From the NCBI GenBank assembly GCA_015501595.1, contig JADNRX010000963.1, positions 1 through 17,215 on the forward strand: DNA of 17,215 nucleotides, written 5' to 3'. Positions 1 through 9,100 of the stretch are shown piece by piece. Each line of letters starts with the position of its first letter. Position 1 is the first letter of the stretch. Origin of the DNA: Hymenopellis radicata (lineage: Eukaryota; Basidiomycota; Agaricomycetes; Agaricales; Physalacriaceae). The position numbers and the translations under genes were made by a program. Under the pieces are notes generated by a model. The model saw only the letters and a list, made by a program, of their open reading frames with translations, was not told the DNA's origin and ran no database searches.

Positions 1-1128
1 CGGGCACGACCCGGGGATACTGTCTGACGATAACGGTTCGCTTCGTGTGCCCTTTCCATAATGAGAATTATTTAACTATTGCATTCAATTCAGGTTCCGT
101 CAACCTGAAATGCGACGCATTTCAACCCCGGATGGCCCGCAACTTGTCCTTGGATAACATCCGTGGGTGGGACTCAGGTGAAGGCGAACGCCAGCGGAAC
201 ATCCGCCAATGGCGTCGCATTGGAGGAAGTGTGGAATCAAGACCTCACGCACGGATTTTGGGAGTCGGGCGGAGGAGGATTTAGTGCTAGTAATCGTTTC
301 CCTATGCCGCAATATCAGAAGGCATCCGTGAACTCATTCTTGGGGAATTTGAAGAAGACAAATCCGGAACAATTGAACCACTTCAATCCTCGCGGGGTAA
401 CCAACCTTCTTCGCTTGCTTCCAAAATATTCAGCTGAATTCTTCGCAGCGTGCGTATCCAGATATCAGCGCCAACGCGTGAGTCGCCTCAACACTTGGCC
501 GGTATTTCCGGCACTTAATGCATTTCTCAGAAACAATTTCGTCGCTGTCGAGGACGGCGCGTTCTCTCTTGACAGTGGGACGTCCGGAGCAACACCGACT
601 GTAGCGTCGATTATTACCTTGGTCAATGATGCAAGACTGGCCGCTGGCAAATCCCCCGTTGGTGAGTCGACTCCCCGACTGAAATAAAGTTTCCGCTGTA
701 AAACTGCAGTACAGGCTTCATTAATCCCAGTGTGAGGCGCAACATTATGTGTGCGGCTCGATACGAGTTGCCAAGCTCACGTTGATTTAGATATATTCCC
801 CGCATTTTGCTAGCGCTTTCAACGATATTGTGTCTGGAACCAGTCAGGGCTGCAAAGGATGTATGAAACTCATGTTGCATTTCGACAGCAATTTCTGACT
901 TTGTTGCTCTCAGGGCAAGGAGACAGAGGCGGGGGATTTCAAGCGTAAGCCCCAATATGTGACTTTATCCTGGAACTCAGTTGATCCTTTTCGCTCAGTG
1001 TCCCGGGATGGGATGCAGCATCAGGTAGGCTATTCAGAAAGTTTATTTCCCATGCTGAACTGTGCTTTCTAGGTATTGGAACACCAAATTTGGGAGTTCT
1101 CATCGAGAAATGGTTGATGTTGCCGTGA
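1..1128 (+). CDS. Sedolisin (peptidase S53, tripeptidyl-peptidase-like), 3' part; 5' end outside window
   Basis: Secreted acid serine-carboxyl peptidase of the sedolisin family. Exons I can join: about 2-44, 94-396, 449-477, 531-661, 715-731, 791-860, 914-944, 999-1024 and 1073-1128 (TGA). Phases fit throughout except for one frame break. Family blocks in order: SDDNG (family SGDNG), FNPGWPATCPWITSVGGTQ, GGGFS, RAYPDISAN, the catalytic-serine block SGTSGATPT, NDARLAAGKSPVGFINP, the calcium-site block FASAFNDIVSGTSQGC, and GWDAASGIGTPNLGVL near the C terminus. The catalytic Glu and Asp, the propeptide and the signal peptide would lie left of the window. One extra T in the TTT at 120-122 shifts the frame between CDA and FNPGW; removing it restores the family sequence. 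The family is usually secreted and digests protein at acid pH. The family call is very secure; whether this copy is active is not known. Confidence 0.9.
120..122 (+). other. Apparent 1-base insertion in the sedolisin exon
   Basis: Reading up to ...KCDA is open in one frame, and FNPGWPATCPW follows in another. Dropping one T from TTT joins them exactly as in the family. This is either an assembly homopolymer error or a true frameshift. Confidence 0.7.
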
Positions 1129-2107
1129 AAAGATGAGTTCAGTGTGGAGGTGAGCTTTCTGTGCGGTGGGCGGGGTTTGAAAGTTCTCTTGGAGGACAGA
1201 GAGAAGGACTGAGGCATGTTTCTTGAGCAATATGCGGCTGTTGCTTGTAAACCCAGATTTATTGGGACCAATTCAATTAGATGGGTACCAAACAAAGGCA
1301 GAGAGACGCACAGCGCTGCTACAATCCCTGATTATATAGAAATATATTCTCAGAGACTTCTGTTCATTCCAGACAACCTATCATAAAGTTCAGAGTGAAG
1401 ACCTTTTAGTTTTTTGATCGAAAATTTCTCTCTCTTCCTCATCACCTGGAAAGTTTGGCAATGAGAAATGACTGGATCAAGACTGGATTGAATACTGTAC
1501 TGGCTGATTCGCGATCCTCGTGGTTCGCACCGACCGTACTATCTACGCGACTGTCAGAAAAAAATTCAACAAGAAAGTACAGTAATCCAAGTATCTCCAA
1601 GCAAACGGACATCCTAAAGCCTGAGTTGAACTCTGAAGCAGATGCATCTCGGAGGATCTCGGAGTCACGAATGTCCAGGTCGAGAATTAAAACTTAAAAG
1701 GCCCCGCTGGAGCTACTTGAAAGTTAAATGTGCGATCCATTGAGCATTGACTTGCCTTGAGTAGAGGAATTTCCGACAAGTGCAGAAAATTTGGATCATT
1801 ACTTTCCGAGTCACTTGGCTTGAAATCTGGCGGAATGAAGCATAGCGCAGTTCAGCAAATTATTTTCCAATTTCCAGGTTTGTTGCACTTCACAGGCGGC
1901 TGCGATGCATTCTTCGAAATCTAAGTAGAAATTGCCAAGATACCGAACATACAGAGACTGGTGTAGAGCAAGATGCGCAAGGAAATGTACCCAACTGCTT
2001 CCAGATTCAGGCTTAGGTTAAAGATTGTAAGTCGGTCTCCAAGATACCCGGAATTTATCAAAAGTGAGGTCCCCGAGCGTGTTGTCGATGTCCTGGCGCA
2101 ACCTTGT
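1129..2107. other. Intergenic region between convergent sedolisin and HNH genes; nothing recognised
   Basis: About 980 bp downstream of both flanking genes. The open frames inside, for example one of 80 codons at 1455-1697, show no family motif and no convincing exon structure. I see no tRNA, no repeat array and no transposon ends. It presumably holds two 3' UTRs and spacer. Confidence 0.5.
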
Positions 2108-3509
2108 CTACTCATCATCACCTTCCTCCCATACACGTGCGATCCCCACCGCGGAGACTTGTGGGTGGGCCCTCCGATACTCGCACTCAAGTCGTTTGAT
2201 CCTGGAGAACCAGGGTATCGCCCGGCCTGCTCATCGTCGACGGTCAAGGGCGGGCTGAGGGGGAGGCTCGTGAGTCAGGTCAAGCAAGAGAGGCTGTACT
2301 CACTCTCGAGCACCTTATCCAGTGTCTCGAACACGGCGAGCTGGGCTTCATCATCATCAGTTAGGAGACTGCCATCACCGTCGTCGGCGCCTCCAACGTC
2401 TTCCTGCTTCCTGGCGCCACCGCCCCCCTGCTACCTTTCTTTGATTTCTTTGACCCGCCAGCTGAACTATCCGCGCTTTTCCGCTTGAGCAAGCCTCCGC
2501 CGTCCGGGCACAGTTCCAGGGGACGCATCATGGCCGCGGCAGCCGCCAGCCCAGGGGTCGAGAATTTGAAGATGTTCCAAGCAAACCGAATGAAGAGATA
2601 CCCGCGCCGGATTCGCTCGGAAAGTTGACCGCTCTGAGGTGGTACTTGTACGCAAGGTCTTGGGCCATGACCTGGACGAAGACAGCTACCACATGATCTG
2701 CATAGGGAGCAAAAAGGAAGAGCCCTTGGTCGAACACTTGTGCTATCAGGTCCGCACGGAGCGCCACCTCGTTGCGCACCGAAGTAAGGTCCGTGGTGGG
2801 ATCCCCCCCATATCCTGTGAGAACTCGGTAGTGAAAAGAAAAACTAGGATTCGCGACGGATTAGATTGATTGTTGGACGATGACAACACTCTCGGAACGT
2901 ACCCATGCACCTTCAGCTTTCGGGACGAGATGACTCGCCCGAAGAGCCGTGGCGGCACCCGTCATTATGCATACCTTGTCGTCCACCTTGACCGCGGCAC
3001 TGATGTTGGAGATGTTCGGGGAGGTGGAGCGTGGGCGGCCTCGCCTCCCAGCCAACGGGCGGGTATTACGACAGGCGGCGTCCAGGCGTCAAACGACTCG
3101 CAGAGATGGTAATCAGAATCCAGTTCCCTTGGAGAACGTCACAGAGAGACAGAATCTAGAAGACGCTGACGGCATACCCTCCTGCCCGAACGACGACGAA
3201 GTCGTACATTCCTGGCACCAACAGCCCGTCCGGGTCAGAATCGTCGCCGGCGACCCGCTCCTGCAGCGAGGGGTAGAGGTGCAGCTCGCCCTGCTGGTTG
3301 CCGGCTAGAACGAAGCAGGCGTCGAGGACGAGGCCCACAGGGACGCCGACCACACCGCTACCTGGCTCGGAAGGGAAAGCATGAAACAACAGGATGGGAG
3401 CGCCAGAGTGTACTTTAGGGTGGTAGACGGAGACTTGACTATTTGTATCGAGCAGCGGCAGGGGATTCTCAAGCGGACGCGCGGTGATGGCAGGGAGAAC
3501 CGACGACAT
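2108..3509 (-). CDS. HNH-domain protein (HNH_2-like), agaricomycete family; interrupted by five single-base frame breaks
   Basis: Start ATG at 3509 (MSSVLPAITARPLENPLPL). Exons: 3509-3165, 3096-2903, 2814-2300 and 2254-2108 (TAG). The N-terminal part (SVYHPKV, VVGVPVGLVLDACFVLAGN, LLVPGMYDFVVV) is the conserved leader of this family. The HNH core is AAVKVDDKVCIMTGAATALRASHLVPKAEGAW, with the SHLVP histidine, followed by LRADL, LFLFAPYADHV and YKYHLRAVNFPS. The tail is Lys/Arg- and Asp-rich with a likely nuclear signal (KKSKK), and it ends RRAHPQVSAVGIARVWEEGDDE. Five 1-base deletions, all at G/C runs (2210-2211, 2615, 2423-2428, 2803-2809, 3018-3021), must be allowed. With them, all four exons join in phase and give about 401 aa. 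The first intron has weak splice sites (GTCTTC...GAG). The domain suggests a nuclease, but the substrate and role of this family are not known to me. Confidence 0.8.
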
Positions 3510-3821
3510 TGAGACGACAGTCACATTGAGACAACATTGAGAGCCAGACACAAGAGTTTCAAAACGTGAAGTTGATCGTGAACTGGCGGGTAAATCATAA
3601 ATGTCCGTTTGTTCTTGGAAATGCATCATGTACACTCACAGTAGGATCCTTAGTGCAATAATGAATTTTTAAACCATCAAAGAGCGTCCCAAATTACAAA
3701 TCGACTTCCTGCTGGATGCACACAGAAACGCGTCCTGTCACAGTCATGTGATCAAACATCACCCATATTGAGGGTCGCGTAATTTCCCACGGAAGCATTT
3801 TGTTCTCTCTCGATCTCTCAA
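3510..3821. promoter_or_regulatory. Divergent promoter between the HNH and SRA genes
   Basis: A 312-bp spacer between the two start codons. A pyrimidine-rich tract (about 3800-3820) directly precedes the SRA start, as is common at fungal transcription starts. No clear TATA box was seen. Confidence 0.4.
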
Positions 3822-5392
3822 ATGGTGTCTGAATATGAAAGACAGCGCGACGCAAACATTGCTCGGTTCGTAAACATACATTCTAGGACAGTTCATAGGC
3901 AACTCAGTCGTCTTTCAGCAACAAGGCGCTCTTGAAGTCGCTCGGGCTCGACACACCACTTTTTGAGCCCAAGGAAAAGATTGTCAAAAAGCCCAAAGCA
4001 CCCAAGAAGCGAAAGGAGCCGCCCGTAACTAATGATGATGGGGAGCCTGCAGCAAAGGCATCGCGGGGCGACGGCGACAGCACCGCACCCGAGGAAAGTG
4101 GTCCGATTCGACGGAGTGCGCGCAACAGAGGCAAAACGGTCGACTACAAGTCGGAGCAGAAGATCTCCAGTCCGATGCCTATATCGTTCCAAGCCGGCAT
4201 CAGAGTCTCTGGTAACGAGGGTCCTCTGGGCAGCGGCGACGGCGTGAAGCGCAAATACAATCCGTGAGTTGCAGGGTTTCAGTATTTGGTATGGAGTCGT
4301 GGGCTGACCAAATGGTAGGAAGGTCTATGGCCATATTCCTCATATTGAGGTTGGCACCTGGTGGGAAACGAGAGAAGGGTGCAGTAACGATGCGATACAC
4401 GCGTGAGTGGTCTCCTTATTCTGTTCTTGAAGAACCTTGTTCTGAGGTATATCCTCAGTCCCTGGGTAGGAGGTATAGCAGTGGGGCCACAAGGCGCATA
4501 CAGCGTCGCGCTAAGTGGCGGATACGACGACGACGTGGACCTTGGATACGCGTTGTACGTTATTCACAGAATATTCCTATGGATACTTACTGAACTCGCC
4601 AACAGTACGTACACAGGCTCAGGTAGATACCTCACCGTTTAACTCCATGGTACGCGACGGCTTATGGATACTTTTCTTCAAGGCGGACGCGACTTGAAAG
4701 GAACAAAAGCGGCTCCAAAGAATGTATGCTTTTGCGGCCGGTCTCCATTCTCGTACACTTATTCCCCGCAGCTACGAACGGCTCCTCAGTCAAGCGATCA
4801 AGACTTTGATAACAATGTACGTCGTTTGCTGTCTGTTGGAGCTTGATATTGAAGTCTCTGTAGTTCAACAGAACTCTTCAGGTAACGCGCATTAGACATT
4901 TTGTCCCGTGGTGGAATCTGACCCGCGTCAACGGCAGCGCTCGTCGGAAACAAAGAAACCCGTACGCGTTATCCGCGGTTACAAGTTAAAGTCGTCATAT
5001 GGGCCCAGCGAAGGGTGGGTGTCCTGCCGCCGTTGTCATCCTCGCTAATCCATCCAGTGTGCAGATACCGGTATGATGGCCTCTACGAAGTCGAAAAGGT
5101 ATGCAACACCAACAGGTGTCCGTTCTCACTGAAGCTTACCGGTGGACAGGCGTGGTCGGAGAAAGGCTTGAACAAAGGTGGTTTCAAGGTTTGCAAATTC
5201 GCTTTCAAGGTAAATTTTTCGCGTATGCCGCTGTCAAATATACGTTAACGTTGAATGATTTAGCGACTCCCGGGACAACCTCCCCTTCCTCGACGTGCGA
5301 TTGAGGACGAGGATGTCACCCCAGCTGACGAAAGCGCGGGAGAAACCAAGGACGAGGACTCCGCCGTTTCTCCTCCGTCCGAACAAGCATAA
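3822..5392 (+). CDS. SRA-YDG domain protein (PUA-like), probable reader of modified or hemimethylated DNA
   Basis: Twelve exons join perfectly to 329 aa: 3822-3865, 3919-4263, 4319-4402, 4459-4554, 4606-4622, 4683-4723, 4772-4816, 4864-4881, 4938-5014, 5065-5098, 5150-5209 and 5264-5392. Residues 1-115 are basic and disordered (KIVKKPKAPKKRKEPP, a likely nuclear signal; IRRSARNRGKTVDY). The SRA domain follows: [84 protein letters not shown], the signature EGYRYDGLYEVEKAW and KRLPGQPPLP. An acidic tail closes it. SRA domains of UHRF1 and plant SUVH proteins flip out and bind 5-methylcytosine. Here there is no RING, PHD or SET domain, so it would be a stand-alone reader or adaptor. Exons 5 and 8 are only 17 and 18 nt. 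The domain call is very secure; the role in methylation is inferred from the family. Confidence 0.95.
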
Positions 5393-5427
5393 TCTATCTG
5401 AATTGCCCATCTCCATGTCATCGTGTG

Positions 5428-5531
5428 ACGGTCGTTTATCTAACTTAATCTCGTCGAGCTTGCTTTGTTGTCAACTGTAACGGTCGTTTATCTAACTTAA
5501 TCTCGTCGAGCTTGCTTTGTTGTCAACTGTA
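5428..5531 (+). repeat. Perfect tandem duplication, 2 x 52 bp
   Basis: The 52-bp unit 5428-5479 (starting ACGGTCGTTTATCTAAC) is repeated exactly at 5480-5531. It lies 36 bp after the SRA stop codon and 20 bp before the end of MYG1, so it falls in the overlapping or abutting 3' UTRs of the two convergent genes. The absence of any mismatch implies a recent duplication. Confidence 0.97.
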
Positions 5532-5550
5532 ATATATCAGATTTACATTG

Positions 5551-6923
5551 TTACATTTCAAGTGCGAGCCGAGCGAGCTGTAAAGCGCCCTCCTTTGTTT
5601 TGGTTCCTGACCAATGGTGAGCTTTGACACTTTGGAATGCAGTACTGTAACGTACCGCCGATGAAGCCACTGGCATGGACGAACACGCATCCTTCGACAC
5701 CGCTGATCTTACTCAATGCGTCGTCCCGGACGCCTCTCCAGGCTTCGGGCAAGGGCTTCCGACTCTCGAAACTGTCTTCGGAGACGGGGACCGCTTGCAC
5801 CCTCCAATTCCCGCCGTCGTCGGAATAGACCACATATGTGGACGTCGGTTCGACGAGGGATTCTCGCTCTAGATCAAACAAGTGTCCCTACAGCAAGCAT
5901 TCTTAGCAAGAAAAGATTTCTTGATTGGAATGTGTACGGACCTTCCATGGAAGGTACTGCTCAAGCAAGATCAGCTTGCCCGTGGCATCGACATTTTCTT
6001 TACTTTTTTGCAGAGCGTCTATCAATAGGTCTCGTGCAGGTAACCAAGCGTTCGCGTAAAAATCAAGCTTTGCGAGGAACTCCCCGCCGGTTAGAGCTGA
6101 TGCCTTGGCGAATTGGGTCTAACAACGATATATCAGAAGCGCGCGCGGATGGACGAAGCGAGGGTGCAACGGACATCGAGGGTCTGGGCGTCGCAGGGCT
6201 GGTTCCACGCAGGATTCAAGGAGCTGACACGGCTGGGCAGGTCGGTGCTACTCTTGTACAAAGGCTTGATCTCCGTGGGATACCGGGAGATGCCATTATC
6301 GTTCGCGTCGATGGCTTCGATGAATTCCTGGGGGATTGCCAGGGTTACTCACTTTGGATTCAAATAACACGGAGTTGGGGGGTTGCTTGCTTACCTGGTA
6401 CATCTTGAGCCATAGCGTGTGGACCTTGGGGTTGTCTACGGGCAACTGCGTCCTGGCTGCGATGATCTCCTTTCCAAAGTGTCTGCCGCGGAATTAGGGC
6501 TGCGCGGGGGAAAAGGAAGGGAGGGGCCGGTTATAAAATGCATACTTGTAGATCAGGCCGGCCGAGCTGAGCTTCGTGGTGAATCCGTGGCCGAACACCT
6601 CCTCGAAGCCGCGCTGGTGATGGTCGAAGCGCTGTGCGGCCGCGTCGTAGATGGCGCCGACATCGACGACAATGTCGCAGCCGTCGAGGAGGGCGGGATC
6701 ACGCGATCGCTTGAGGTCTTGAAACAGGTGTTGTTATTAGGGCCGCGGGTGAGCGGATGGATGGGCGCGCGTACCAGCTCCTGTAAAGGATTTTGTTTGA
6801 CGCAGTAAAAAAACGGCGAGAGCCTCGTCACAGTGAAAGGTCCCATTGTGAGTGCCGATGATCTAGAATGGGATTGAGCACCAATGAGACTCGTGGTATT
6901 TCGTATACTTTTTGATGCTCCAT
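5551..6923 (-). CDS. MYG1: MYG1 family protein (UPF0160), 3'-5' RNA exonuclease / metal-dependent hydrolase
   Basis: Eight exons join in phase to 326 aa: 6923-6909, 6862-6775, 6717-6546, 6482-6395, 6327-6175, 6118-5942, 5887-5656 and 5606-5551. Start MEHQK, then IIGTHNGTFHCDEALAVFLLRQT (metal-binding His/Asp block), RDPALLDGCDIVVDVGAIYD, RFDHHQRGFEEVFGHGF (DHH-like), LSSAGLIYKHFG, NPKVHTLWLKMYQEFIEAIDANDNG, FYANAWLPARD, ILLEQYLPWK and WRVQAVPVSEDSFESRKPLPEAWRG, ending GCVFVHASGFIGGTKTKEGALQLARLALEM. All family blocks are present and no frame breaks occur. Human MYG1 is reported as an exonuclease acting on RNA in the nucleolus and mitochondria. The frame stays open 88 codons upstream to an ATG at 7187 whose first residues are Arg-rich and look like a mitochondrial presequence, so a longer form is possible. 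Confidence 0.93.
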
Positions 6924-7225
6924 CTTTTGTTTTTTCTGGAGGGAGAAGTGTCCGACATGGCGCGGCTGAATATGCTCAATGGAAGCGGACGTCGTGACAA
7001 TCGATAAGGAAGCAACCGGCCACAGCTGGGAAGCCTTTGAATGAGAGTATGACTCATGTTCTGTGGCAATCGTTTCAAACTCAGTGGTTAGATCTGGTCG
7101 ACTAGGCGCCTTCTCGGCCTTTCGCGTATACGCCGCCCACCGAGCAGCCGCGCGACAACCAGCACTGTTGACAATAAAGGACTGCATAATACTGCATGCA
7201 TTGCTGTAATCCGTGTGGTCGCTCC

Positions 7226-7234
7226 TTTTATAAA
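7226..7234 (-). promoter_or_regulatory. TATA-like box, candidate for the MYG1 (long-form) transcript
   Basis: TTTTATAAA; the core TTTATAAA is palindromic, so it can work on either strand. On the minus strand it lies about 40 bp before the upstream ATG at 7187, a normal TATA-to-start spacing only if leaders are very short. Confidence 0.4.
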
Positions 7235-7311
7235 GCAGGTCCGTCGACGCCGTGCTTTATCAAAGTGACAGCGTAACGCTTGCACCCGGCCGATCGAACC
7301 AGGACTTGCAT

Positions 7312-7323
7312 CTTTTATAAAAG
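7312..7323 (+). promoter_or_regulatory. TATA box of the 7385 gene
   Basis: CTTTTATAAAAG, a perfect 12-bp palindrome about 65 bp upstream of the ATG at 7385. A pyrimidine-rich stretch (7340-7380) follows, where transcription would start. Confidence 0.6.
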
Positions 7324-7384
7324 TCACCCGTGAAATGGATTTTCTTTCTGCTCTTCCTTTGCCACCGCCGTCGTCCCCGCCAGA

Positions 7385-8136
7385 ATGGACATTCCCTTCC
7401 TCCTCCACAGTCCGTCTGAAGCTGTCTCCACCATCTACTTTGCCAATGTCATCGCCTGGCTCAAGGGAGTCGCAGACGCCCAAAAGTCTGGCCAGCTGCT
7501 AGACCCGTCGGCTCCCTCGTACGACGACGAATATGCTCTGCCAGAGTTCTCCTTTCCTGTGTTTGACGAACAACCGCCGCCCCAGCCATCATATCCCTGT
7601 TTTACTGCTGAAACCAGTCAAAATTGGCCGCGGTTATCATCACCCGCCTCAATAACGAATGTTCCATCCCATCCTCAGCCGGTTTGCCACGATTTGCGTC
7701 GGAGTATAGGCGCTGCGCAGGACATGTGGGGCTTTACGCCTCCGCCGAGCACACAGCCATATGTCGTGGGTTCACCCTTTGGATACGTGGTACGTTTCTT
7801 TCATCCAAGTATCATTTTCTTTCAATCTCACCCCCTCGGCAGCCACTTGCAGTACACGTTCCTCATAATACGACACTACCCCATGATCCTTCCCCTTTCT
7901 ACGCCATCCCTCCATTCTTACAAGATCTACATGCAACGTCGGATAAGCTTCAGCACGCGCTGCGGCAACACCAAATAACATCGGCGCGTCAGCAATGGGC
8001 CGCAGCAAATCCGTCTCTGTGCTCGGCTCATGAACGTTCGCGGCGGACACACACGGCACATATAACCGAGCGGCGACGGCGTCCTTTCCAGGCGACACCC
8101 TATTACAAGATTACTTCACCGTATCTCGCATCATGA
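7385..8136 (+). CDS. Unrecognised proline-rich protein, two exons; C terminus uncertain
   Basis: Exon 1 7385-7789 (135 codons), intron GTACGT...GCAG 7790-7842, exon 2 7843-8136, in phase, 232 aa as read. The first 30 residues form a hydrophobic/amphipathic segment (MDIPFLLHSPSEAVSTIYFANVIAWLKGVADAQ). The middle is rich in Pro, Ser, Phe and Tyr with an acidic patch (SYDDEYALPEFSFPVFDEQ). Exon 2 ends in a His/Arg-rich tail that looks out of frame. If one base is missing near 8035-8045, the frame runs on through DTHGTYNRAATASFPGDTLLQDYFTVSRIM and a canonical intron (8154-8201) to a stop at 8373-8375. I do not recognise the family. The strong TATA box suggests a regulated or well-expressed gene. 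Confidence 0.6.
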
Positions 8137-8441
8137 CCATCATTGCCGGTGTGGTAAGTTTTTTCACCGCCTCCATATCGCCACCTAATGCCTTCTTTTA
8201 GAACACGGCCGCTGACGGGGGAAGCAGAGAGACGGACACATATCCACGGTGGCGACCATATAGTAATGTAATGATCGTCCATCCGTGGACAGCTTATTAC
8301 CCAACGACGACAATCTTTTTAATCGTATTCGGCAGCGAGAGAACAAATTATAAATGCAAAGTCTGTGTGAGGTAGTGTAGGGAACCGAAAACAGTGTCTG
8401 TGAAAACTAAACATGTCTGTCAAACCGCGAATCTCCATGCC
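8137..8441 (+). other. 3' region of the 7385 gene with a canonical intron (8154-8201)
   Basis: GTAAGT at 8154, a CTAAT branch-like site, and TTTTAG ending at 8201 make a 48-bp intron typical of this genome. It lies after the stop at 8134-8136, so it is either a 3' UTR intron or a sign that the real frame continues to 8375. The rest appears to be 3' UTR converging with the 8442-8984 gene. Confidence 0.5.
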
Positions 8442-8984
8442 CTACAATAACACCATGACACCACCAATGAGAGCTCCGATGGATACAAATGTCATGCCAT
8501 GTGCAACACTCGCTAACGCCAACGCGCTGTCAGCGATCCAGCTATCATCCGGTCCATCTGCCTTGCTGGTTCCACCAGGCGATGGTGCGCCGTTCGACCC
8601 TCCTCCACCATCCACGCCATCTGTCGAGGCCACAGGAAGGGTAGTCGGTGTTGTGGAGGTGTTGCTGGTGTGGGTCGCATTGCTATTTGTGCTGTTTCCG
8701 GACGACGGCGTTATGGTGACAACAGAGCTAGCTGTTATGGTGGATCCGCCAGAGGTGAATACTGTGGTAGCGACGGATGTAGTGAGCCGCACGCTCGTGC
8801 TTGTCGAGCCGCCTGAGCTTGAGCTTGTGCTTGTGGTGCCTCGGGTGGTGGTTGTGGAAGACTAGTTATCATGTCAAACAGGCTCCTTCCCTGCAATTTT
8901 AAAAGCGATACTGACCTGCGAGACAGCAAGAGAGGGTAATAGCACGAGCAACAACAGACTCTTTTGGGCGTTAAAGAAATGCAT
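8442..8984 (-). CDS. Small secreted Ser/Thr-rich protein with hydrophobic C terminus (possible GPI anchor)
   Basis: Exon 1 8984-8916, intron 8915-8862, exon 2 8861-8442, giving 162 aa. Residues 1-23 are a textbook signal peptide (MHFFNAQKSLLLLVLLPSLAVSQ), and the intron falls exactly after it, in phase 0. The mature part is dominated by Ser, Thr and Gly with Thr/Ser runs and sequons (NST, NAT, NTS), as expected for an O-mannosylated wall or surface protein. A Gly-rich linker (DGGGGSNGAPSPGG) precedes a final hydrophobic stretch of about 25 residues (ALALASVAHGMTFVSIGALI...) ending the protein. That layout fits a GPI-anchor signal or a C-terminal membrane helix. There is no catalytic domain. 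The start shares a 116-bp spacer with the divergent 9101 gene. Confidence 0.85.
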
Positions 8985-9100
8985 AGTGAGTCGTGGTCGT
9001 CGTCGAGGTGAAAGATGCCCTAAACCGCACGTGACTGGTGTGATTTCAGCTCGGCATCGAAGTGAATCTGATCCAGCCCAGCTTGAACCCAGAGTCACCG
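8985..9100. promoter_or_regulatory. Short bidirectional promoter (116 bp)
   Basis: It separates two divergent start codons. Both genes must share this spacer or use elements inside each other's 5' region. No TATA box is evident. Confidence 0.4.

Larger units (their letters stand above)
6924..7384. promoter_or_regulatory. Divergent promoter region between MYG1 and the 7385 gene
   Basis: 461 bp between the short-form MYG1 start and the next gene. The left part (6924-7187) is open in frame with MYG1 and may be 5' UTR or an N-terminal extension. The right part carries two TATA-like boxes (listed separately). Confidence 0.5.

Noticed and set aside
1..1128. Reading the sedolisin as a decayed pseudogene
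   Set aside because: Apart from one extra T, all exons, splice phases and active-site-region blocks are intact to the stop codon.
1455..1697. 80-codon open frame in the left intergenic region
   Set aside because: No motif, no supported introns, no promoter; length is within chance.
2949..3308. 119-codon plus-strand open frame
   Set aside because: Antisense to the HNH gene, which explains the region on the other strand.
5716..6408. 230-codon plus-strand open frame
   Set aside because: It lies antisense to MYG1, whose eight exons join perfectly to a known family; the plus-strand peptide has no motif.
8413..8865. 150-codon plus-strand open frame rich in Val/Pro
   Set aside because: It is the complement of the Ser/Thr-rich secreted protein on the minus strand; low-complexity codons keep the antisense frame open.
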